Source: Chthoniobacteraceae bacterium
GTDB lineage: Bacteria; Verrucomicrobiota; Verrucomicrobiia; Chthoniobacterales; Chthoniobacteraceae
NCBI GenBank assembly: GCA_028293625.1
Contig: JAQGOL010000030.1
Coordinates: forward strand, 1-64,000
Reading direction: 5' to 3'
DNA length: 64,000 nt
Part shown: positions 1-7,000 of the stretch, piece by piece
How the letters are laid out: every line of letters begins with the position of its first letter
How positions within the stretch are numbered: the stretch's first letter is position 1
Notes under the pieces: generated by a model
What the model was told of the DNA's origin: nothing
The model's database searches: none
What the model saw: the letters and a program-made list of their open reading frames with translations, nothing else
Position numbers and translations under genes: made by a program

Positions 1-349
1 GCACCTCGACAGTCACGGTCTGGAACCCTTTCTCCTTATAAGCCTGCTCGAGTGCGGCGCGTGCCTGCTCTACATCGATTGAAGTGCGGCCCGGTCCAAG
101 AAACGGGTAGACCGCTTCTTCGACCGCAATTTTCGGCAGATGCAGCACGCCCGCCACCCGGTATTCCTTAATATAAATAGGCCGCTCGACAGGCGCTGCG
201 GAGGGAGGCGCAATGCCGGAAACAGCGTCTTTTTTAACTGGTTCGGCTGCGGGCGAGGTAAACGCCGCGACGGGCAGAACGAGCGTTGAGGCGACCAGCT
301 GCAAGCAAATCAGGCGCGGCCTGGCAAAAAATGAAGGACGGGTATGCAA
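1..349 (-). CDS. ShlB/FhaC-type POTRA protein, N-terminal part (truncated by window edge)
   Basis: Reading the minus strand gives an open frame that runs off the left edge. It begins with a signal-peptide-like stretch (Arg-rich start, then a hydrophobic core around LVASTLVLPVAAF). A Pro/Ala linker and the start of a POTRA-like segment follow, reading YIKEYRVAGVLHLP, then a conserved pattern of a two-helix, one-strand fold ending KGFQTVTVEVP. This resembles the POTRA domain of two-partner-secretion transporters (ShlB/FhaC/HecB), outer-membrane barrels that export large proteins. No ATG occurs in frame near the signal sequence, so I propose a TTG at 349-347; the true start is uncertain. The barrel lies outside the window, so a BamA-like protein remains possible. 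It diverges from surA. Confidence 0.5.
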   Translation of the reverse strand, partial: MHTRPSFFARPRLICLQLVASTLVLPVAAFTSPAAEPVKKDAVSGIAPPSAAPVERPIYIKEYRVAGVLHLPKIAVEEAVYPFLGPGRTSIDVEQARAALEQAYKEKGFQTVTVEV

Positions 350-557
350 TGGAAGCGGAGCGTGATGGATAGAGAAAAAAGCCCTCGCCAGGGAGGAACG
401 CGCGGAAGGAAAAGTGGAACTGGGCGCAGAGGTATCACCGCTAACATGGCGCTCTCCAGCGGCTTATTGTTACAATCCTGTTCCAGCCCAAAGTGCACCG
501 GCCGCGGCTGTGAACCGCTTTCCTGTTTTCCGGCTCCGAGGCGAACGCTTTCACCGC

Positions 558-585
558 TTGACTAAAAAGGACCGGCCCCTAATTT
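558..585 (+). promoter_or_regulatory. Possible sigma-70-type promoter of surA-pdxA
   Basis: TTGACT at 558-563 and TAATTT at 580-585 are separated by 16 bases, 34 bases before the surA start. The -10 match is weak, so this is only a candidate. Confidence 0.3.
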
Positions 586-619
586 TTCGGCCCGAGTCCT
601 GCCGCCTACTCGCACTGTA

Positions 620-1594
620 ATGTCCCGCTCTTCAATTGCCCGCCTCCTCTTTATTTGCACCGCTCTCCTGAGTGGTCTCCAACCGTTGCCTGTTCACGCC
701 CAGGAGGTGCTCGATGGAATGGCCGCTGTCGTGAACGACGAGGTGATTACATTCTCCCAGGTGCGCGATCTTGTCGGCCCGAAGGAAAAGGCGATCCGCG
801 ACACCGCCAAGGGGAACGAACTGATTGAAAAAGTCAAAGCAGTCCGGCTCCAGGCGATCAACGACTTGATTGACCGCCAGTTGATTCTCCAGGAATTTAA
901 GAAGAACAAATTCCAGATTCCCGAGCACTTTATTGAAGACCGGATCAGCACGATTACGCGCGAGGAATTTGGCGGGGATCGGGCCGCATTTAACCGGACG
1001 CTCCTGGCGCAGGGTTTCACACTCGATCGCTTCAAGCAGATGGAGACCGAGAAAATGATCGTGCAGGCCATGCGCGGCCAGATGGTGAAAGGCGATGTTG
1101 TGGTCCCGGCGACTAAAATCGAAGCGTATTACAACGAGCATCTCGCCGAATACACGACCGAGGAACAGGTCAAGTTGCGCATGATCACGATCCGCAAGGG
1201 CGACAACGCAACGGGCCGCCGCAAGATGCTGGAGGAAATCCGGCAAAAGATCATTGCCGGCGCGCAATTTAAAGAGATGGCCAAGGCGTATTCCGAAGAC
1301 AGCAACCAGGAAGCCGACGGCGGTGGTGACTGGGGCTGGATCACGCGCCATACCCTGAATGAGAAGCTCGCCAAAACGGCGTTCACGCTCAAACCCGGCA
1401 AGGTGAGCGAGATTGTCGATTTTGAGACCAGCTATTATTTGATGTTTGTTGAGGCAAGGAAAAACACGGCGACCAAGCCGCTCAGCGAGTTGCGCGACGA
1501 GATTGAAAAGAAGCTCATTCAGGAAGAGCGTCAGAAGAAGCAACAGGAGTGGATCGCCAAGTTGCGCAAGAAGGCTTACATCAAGCTTTATTAA
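620..1594 (+). CDS. surA: Periplasmic chaperone / peptidyl-prolyl isomerase, SurA-like
   Basis: The 324-residue protein has a Sec signal peptide (about 1-27, cleavage after VHA). A SurA N-terminal chaperone domain (about 30-165) contains AAVVNDEVITFSQV, and a single parvulin rotamase domain (about 178-277) contains the GGGDWGWI signature. SurA escorts unfolded outer-membrane proteins across the periplasm to the Bam complex. E. coli SurA is longer (about 428 residues) with two parvulin domains; this one has a single domain, as in many non-proteobacterial homologues. It is followed 21 bases later by pdxA, the same neighbour order as in proteobacteria (surA-pdxA), so co-transcription is likely. 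No Shine-Dalgarno motif precedes the ATG. The family call is firm; the assignment as SurA rather than another PpiC/PrsA-type foldase rests on the N-terminal domain and the synteny. Confidence 0.85.
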   Translation: MSRSSIARLLFICTALLSGLQPLPVHAQEVLDGMAAVVNDEVITFSQVRDLVGPKEKAIRDTAKGNELIEKVKAVRLQAINDLIDRQLILQEFKKNKFQIPEHFIEDRISTITREEFGGDRAAFNRTLLAQGFTLDRFKQMETEKMIVQAMRGQMVKGDVVVPATKIEAYYNEHLAEYTTEEQVKLRMITIRKGDNATGRRKMLEEIRQKIIAGAQFKEMAKAYSEDSNQEADGGGDWGWITRHTLNEKLAKTAFTLKPGKVSEIVDFETSYYLMFVEARKNTATKPLSELRDEIEKKLIQEERQKKQQEWIAKLRKKAYIKLY

Positions 1595-1615
1595 AAGGGC
1601 GCGCCCTGCTGTCCG

Positions 1616-2518
1616 ATGGCTTTTTTTTCCAATCCCGCAGGGCGTGTCATCGGCATCACGCTGGGTGATACCGCGGGGATAGGCCCCGAAGTCATTGCCG
1701 GCGCGCTGGCGTCCGGCAAGCTCGACGATCGTTTTACCTACCGCCTGATTGGCAAACCGCGGGAGGCACCCCTCGGCAAGCCCGATACGCAATCAGCCAT
1801 TGGGGCGCGCGAGGCTCTCGAAGAAGCCGCGCGATTGGCTCGCGACGGCGAAATTGCCGCGGTTGTAACGGGTCCGGTTAGCAAGGCTCGCATGCAGGCT
1901 GTCGGATTTCATTTTCCCGGCCAGACGGAATTCTTCGCGGCGCGTTGCGGGGTGGAAAACTTCGCGATGTTGCTGACCGGCGGCACATTGACGGTGGCGC
2001 TGGTGACGGCGCATATCCCCTTGCGCGACGTGGCCGATTCACTGCGCAGTGAGGAGATTGTTCGCGTTGGCAGCCTGCTCGTCGATTTCCTGCGGTTGCG
2101 TTATAAAAATCGGCCGGCGCGCATTGCCGTGGCGGGATTAAATCCGCATGCGGGCGAATCCGGAGCCCTTGGCAGCGAGGAAATCGAGATCATCGCACCG
2201 GCGATTGATCAATTAAAAGCGGCCCGGGGCGATCAAGCGACGTTTACCGGGCCGATTTCGCCTGACACGGTTTTTCACCGGGCGGCAGGCGGGGAATTTG
2301 ATGCGGTGCTCTGCATGTATCACGACCAGGGGCTTATCCCGCTTAAGCTTCATGCGTTTGACGAGGGGGTAAACGTGACCATTGGACTCCCCTACCCCCG
2401 GACCAGCCCGGATCACGGGACAGCATTTGAGATTGCGGGAAAAGCGATTGCGCGTCCTGAAAGCACGATTGCCGCGATCCGGCTCGCGTGTGAACTGGTC
2501 GAAAAACGGGCGGAATAA
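1616..2518 (+). CDS. pdxA: 4-hydroxythreonine-4-phosphate dehydrogenase
   Basis: PdxA oxidises 4-phosphohydroxy-L-threonine in the DXP-dependent vitamin B6 pathway in the cytoplasm. Family motifs are clear: GDTAGIGPEV (17-26), TGPVSKA (about 85), the metal-binding histidines in TAHIPLRD, NPHAGE and MYHDQGL, and RTSPDHGTA near 262. At 300 residues it is shorter than the usual 320-335, with a compact segment after the first beta-strand. An oddity is the sequence FPGQTEFF, where most PdxA proteins have GHTEF; the histidine expected to touch the substrate phosphate is glutamine here. Metal ligands are intact, so I still expect enzyme activity. It lies 21 bases after surA and no terminator separates them. 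Confidence 0.93.
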   Translation: MAFFSNPAGRVIGITLGDTAGIGPEVIAGALASGKLDDRFTYRLIGKPREAPLGKPDTQSAIGAREALEEAARLARDGEIAAVVTGPVSKARMQAVGFHFPGQTEFFAARCGVENFAMLLTGGTLTVALVTAHIPLRDVADSLRSEEIVRVGSLLVDFLRLRYKNRPARIAVAGLNPHAGESGALGSEEIEIIAPAIDQLKAARGDQATFTGPISPDTVFHRAAGGEFDAVLCMYHDQGLIPLKLHAFDEGVNVTIGLPYPRTSPDHGTAFEIAGKAIARPESTIAAIRLACELVEKRAE

Positions 2519-3104
2519 GAAAGCGCAAAATAAGGGCCGTTTCCGGCCACACCTCAAACCGCCTCGTAGTAGCTCCGAAATCGCCGCTGATAACGATTTG
2601 ATGGCGGTGCACGGCCTCGATCATCAACGCGGCCCGGCGAGCCTCTTAACTTTCATCCTGCCAAATAGGTAATTGCCCTATCCGCAAATCCAGTGATACC
2701 CCGGTTCCCAAGGGTGTTGAAATTGCTAAAAAACGTGAATGTCCCAGCAGCAACGTATTTCCTCTTACGAGGCGGAGACTTCCAATTATCACGGCATCAA
2801 CATTTATCCGCTTGTTGGGGCAATAATCTGCCTCGGCTCTATTTTTGCTTCGACCATGCTTCTGGTTTGGCTTTGGAACACAGCCGCATCTTCATAAATT
2901 GCCAGGAGACCCGTGTGATAAGTTTTTCTGCACGCGCCATATCACACACTAACGCTCCGTTACCATCGAAGGCATCGTGAGCTTTCATCAAACCCGCGGC
3001 TTGTATCCGCGGAAACCTGCCGGACTGAGCTGCGGGACTGCTGCCGGATGATCGGCTGACAATGCCCCGCGGAGCGGGAAGCGCTCCGTCGCGCCCTTGC
3101 CGGC
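2519..3104. other. Intergenic region between pdxA and the Hcp gene
   Basis: 586 bases, AT-richer than the flanks. Apart from the small membrane-protein frame at 2739-2897 I see no gene, tRNA or convincing terminator. The remaining open frames have no recognisable protein character. Confidence 0.5.
2739..2897 (+). CDS. Putative small single-span membrane protein (52 aa)
   Basis: An ATG-to-TAA frame encodes 52 residues. The first 20 or so are polar (start MSQQQRISSYEAE). A single strongly hydrophobic stretch of about 22 residues follows (YPLVGAIICLGSIFASTML onward, ending VWLW), then a short polar tail. This one-span layout and the codon choice look like a genuine small membrane protein, not random sequence. 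No homologue is recognised and no Shine-Dalgarno motif is present, although most genes here lack one too. It stands alone between pdxA and a convergent Hcp-like gene. Expression is unproven; the alternative is chance coding in spacer DNA. Confidence 0.4.
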   Translation: MSQQQRISSYEAETSNYHGINIYPLVGAIICLGSIFASTMLLVWLWNTAASS

Positions 3105-3659
3105 CTAGAGCGCCTTGTTGGCGATAATATCGAACTTCCGCTCGATCGGGGTTCCCGCACTGCCGTCGGGTTTTTGGGGAACGAACCGATACGTAATCGT
3201 TCTGAAGCTGAGAGAGACACTCTCAGTAGGTTGGTCACCATCAGTTGAACCTGCAAATTCATACTTGGAGATGTAAACATCGCTCAGCGTGATCGTGATG
3301 AAATCAAAGTGACCGCCGGCTCCTGCTTTTCTGAAGGTCAACACTGCCTTCGGAGTTTTTGTCCCAAGCAGATTGTTAATGAAGAGCAACGGTGAAGCCG
3401 AGTCGGCTCTCTTGGTCAGAACGATCGGCGTGATATTCGCCTTGGCGGCTGTGGCCACGCCCCCCGCCCAATTCATCCCGGATTGATCGACCAGGAAGCT
3501 GCACCCCATCAATTCGATTTCTTTGGCGTGAACGGCGTCGATGGATTCCCCGGGCACCCCGTCAAGTTTCAAAAAAACGTCGATCTGCGCATGGGCGCGG
3601 CTGCCAAGTGCGGCGGTGAAGAGAAGGATGGCGAGGAGCTTGATAATGTGGCGTTTCAT
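3105..3659 (-). CDS. Hcp-family protein with a Sec signal peptide
   Basis: The 184-residue protein starts with a clear signal peptide (about 1-24, cleavage after AHA). The mature 160 residues follow the Hcp plan: VFLKLDGVPGES near the N-terminus, a KEIEL strand, KRADSASPLL in the middle, and FDFITITLSDVYISKYEF followed by ESVSLSFRTITYRFV. Hcp normally forms hexameric rings that stack into the type VI secretion tube and is made without a signal peptide. Here export through Sec is predicted, and no other type VI gene is visible in the window. The fold is well supported. The function is inferred only: an exported ring-forming or surface protein is plausible. It is isolated, convergent with pdxA and divergent from the RCC1 gene. 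Confidence 0.75.
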   Translation of the reverse strand: MKRHIIKLLAILLFTAALGSRAHAQIDVFLKLDGVPGESIDAVHAKEIELMGCSFLVDQSGMNWAGGVATAAKANITPIVLTKRADSASPLLFINNLLGTKTPKAVLTFRKAGAGGHFDFITITLSDVYISKYEFAGSTDGDQPTESVSLSFRTITYRFVPQKPDGSAGTPIERKFDIIANKAL

Positions 3660-4069
3660 GATTTTGGAGATAACTGATTGGGTAATAAAATTTGTCGATT
3701 TAAAGCCTCTGTCTTAAAAAGCAAAGGCATGAGCTTTATCCTGGTCTGTTTTATGCCGGTGAACGCCATAAGAGTGACGGTTTGACGATAGATTCACAAC
3801 AAGCTGATCATACTATCTTTATGGACTGCCGGCAGCGGGCTTCGGGGTGGAGTCCAAAAAACGCACGGCATTCAACCGGTAACGCCCTGAGGCATAATGA
3901 TCAGCAATCGCACGGCGAGGAGATTGTTAAACGAGGTTTTTTGAACCGTTGTCCGGGCGCCTCCGGGAATTTGGCCGGCTTGGGGAACGCGCACTGCGAT
4001 CATCCGCAGAGCGTATAAAATACTTGTTTGGCAAGTGCATTGCATCTGCAAACGTGACGCTGATTTTCA
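3660..4069. other. Divergent intergenic region between the Hcp and RCC1 genes
   Basis: 410 bases with no gene seen. On the plus strand a TATAAA at 4014-4019 lies 50 bases before the RCC1 start and is followed by a small inverted repeat (ACTTG at 4022-4026 with CAAGT at 4032-4036). CTGCG/CGCAG form another short hairpin just upstream. No good -35 was found. Confidence 0.35.
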
Positions 4070-7000
4070 ATGAGACCCGTTTTTCTCTTCCTTCTTCTCC
4101 TGGTGCTGTCCTTCGCCGGTGTGCACCCCTGCCAGGCGGCTCTCGCTGTTACCTATAACTCGACATCGGATGTGCCTGTGACGGCGAATGGTTTTTCCGC
4201 CCAGGGAGAAACGTTTAGCGCCACGCTCAATTTCGCCCCGCCGGCGGGCACAACCCTGACGGTGATCAGGAACACGGGCCTCGGTTTTATCAACGGCACC
4301 TTTGTCAACCTCGCTCAGGGAGAGACGGTAATGCTTACTCATGCCGGGATCAATTATCGGTTCGTTGCGAATTATTATGGCGGCACGGGCAATGATCTGG
4401 TGCTCGTTTGGGCACAGACAAGGCCGGTTTCATGGGGATACAACCGCGATGGTCAACTCGGCGACAACAGCACCACGGACCGTTCGGTGCCGGTCAATAT
4501 TTTCTCAACAGGGCTGTTTGCCGGCAGGACGATTGTTGCGATGGCCGCCGGTGGTTCCCATAGCCTTGCGTTATGCGCCGATGGAACACTCGCGGCCTGG
4601 GGCGCTGGGTCATCCGGTCAGTTGGGCGTCACAAGCACGGGTTCCCGCATTCTGCCCTCAGCGGTCAATGATTCCGGTGTGCTCGCGGGCAGGCAGGTTA
4701 TTTCCATTGCAGCCGGCGGGTTTCAAAGCTTGGCGCTCTGTTCAGATGGAAAGGTGGCGGCCTGGGGAAGAGATCTGGGCAATGGGAGCCAGGAAAGCAG
4801 CGACATTCCGGTCGCGGTGGACACGACAGGAGTGCTTGCCGGGAAGACGGTCGTCGCAGTCGCTGCAGGGTATGTAAACAGCGCGGTCCTCTGCTCCGAT
4901 GGGACCCTTGCAGCATGGGGATTTAACAGTGATGGCAGGTTGGGCGACGGGACCACGACCACGCACTTATCCCCAGTGGCGCTGAATACGGGAGCCCTCG
5001 GTGGCAAAACAGTTACCGCGGTATCCCTTGGCAACGCTCATGGTGTGGCGCTCTGCGCTGACGGCACGGTCGTTTGCTGGGGAAGTAACGACGCGGGTCA
5101 GCTTGGCAATAATGGCCCATCTGATATCTCGTTGCCGGTAGCCGTGAATATGACCGGCGTGCTTGCAGGTAAAACCGTTGTCGCGGTCTCGGCGGGCAGC
5201 GGCCATAATCTGGCGCTTTGCTCAGACGGGACGGTGGCTGCCTGGGGATACAATCTGGGCGGCCAATTAGGCAACAACAGCATAGTTAATAGCCAGGTGC
5301 CGGTGGCTGTCGATAAGACCGGAGTGCTTGCAGGCAAAACCGTCATCGCAATCAGTGCAGGTGCCTCTCACAGCCTGGCGCTCTGCGCGGATGGCACGCT
5401 GGCGGCCTGGGGATACGGTATAGCAGGCAGCCTTGGCAACGGCAGTTGGGGCGGCAGCCTGGTCCCAGTCGCTGTAAGCCGCCCTTTGCTGGCCGGTGAC
5501 GCGCGCTATACAGCAGCGTTTAGTGCTTCCCAGGCCTACCACAATCTGGCTCTCGCAGCCACGCAACCGCTTCCGGTGGTTGCAAATGCCGCGGCGACAA
5601 ACCTCGCCCGTAACAGCGCGACCTTGAATGGCACGGTCAATCCCAGTGGCAACAGCACGACGGCGCAATTTGAATTTGGCCTGACCAAGAGTTACGGCAG
5701 CAAGCGTAGTGTGACACTTTCCCCGGGCGACGGCCTCACTCCCCAGCTGGTAAGCGCCAATCTGGGCGGCCTCACACCGGGGACCATTTACCATTACCGG
5801 CTTACCGCCACCAACGCTTTTGGCATTGCCGTGGGCACGGACGGCACCTTCGCCACCTCGATCAGTGTTGCCGCAACATACCTTTCCGCCTCCACAATCC
5901 CTGTCACCGCCGGCAGCTTTTCCGCCGCGGGCGAGATCTTCAGCGCCACGCTCAATTTCGCACCGGCGACCGGCACCAACCTGACCGTGGTAAAGAAGAC
6001 CGGGGCGGGGTTTATCAATGGCACATTTGGCAACCTGGCGCAGGGACAGCTGATTGCCCTCAGCTATAATGGAATTAGTTACCCGTTTATCGCGAATTAC
6101 TACGGCGGCACCGGCAACGACCTTGTGCTTCAATGGGCAAGGAACAGGGTGGCCGGATGGGGTTCCAACCAAACGCGACAGGTCGGCGACAATTCATTCA
6201 CAAATCGCCTGGTGCCGGTCGATGTGCTCGCCACCGGCGTGCTGGCCGGAAAAACCGTCGTTTCGAGCGCTGCGGGACACAGTCATAGTGTAGCCCTTTG
6301 TTCGGACGGAACCGTGGCGATCTGGGGAAACACAAACCCGGTTCCAGTGGCGCTGAGCCCAATCGGTGCGCTCGCCGGCAAGACCGTCGTTGCCATTGCT
6401 GCCGGGGAGACTCACAGCCTTGCGTTATGCTCGGATGGGACAGTGGCGGCTTGGGGAAGCAATATCTTTGGCGAGCTGGGGAATCAGAGCACGGTCGAGA
6501 GTACGGTGCCGGTGGCCGTGAATACGGCCGGGGTGTTATCAGGCAAAACGGCCGTCGCGATTGCGGCCGGACGCGGTTATAGCCTGGCATTGTGCTCCGA
6601 CGGCACAATTGTGGGTTGGGGCGCCAACTTCTTCGGGCAGTTGGGAACTGACAGCACGATCGGGAGTACGGTGCCACTGGCGGTATACACCGGCTCAGTG
6701 TTGGCGGGCAAAACGGTCGTGGCGCTGGCCGCAGGCTATGATCACACTTTGGCGCTTTGCTCGGATGGCACAGTGGCGGCGTGGGGAAAAAATGATTCAG
6801 GCCAATTGGGCAATAACAACCTGTATGACACACCGGTGCCGGTGGAGGTGCAAGCAACCGGCGCGCTTTCTGGAAAGACGGTTATAGCCGTATCTGCCGG
6901 TCGTTTTCATAGTCTGGCACTTTGCCAGGGCGGCACAGTGGTGGCTTGGGGCGCCAACTACTATGGAGAGTTGGGCAACAACAGCACTACCTTCAGTTGG

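Noticed and set aside
2693-2980. 95-codon plus-strand frame
   Set aside because: Overlaps the better supported 52-codon membrane-protein frame and its own translation is not protein-like.
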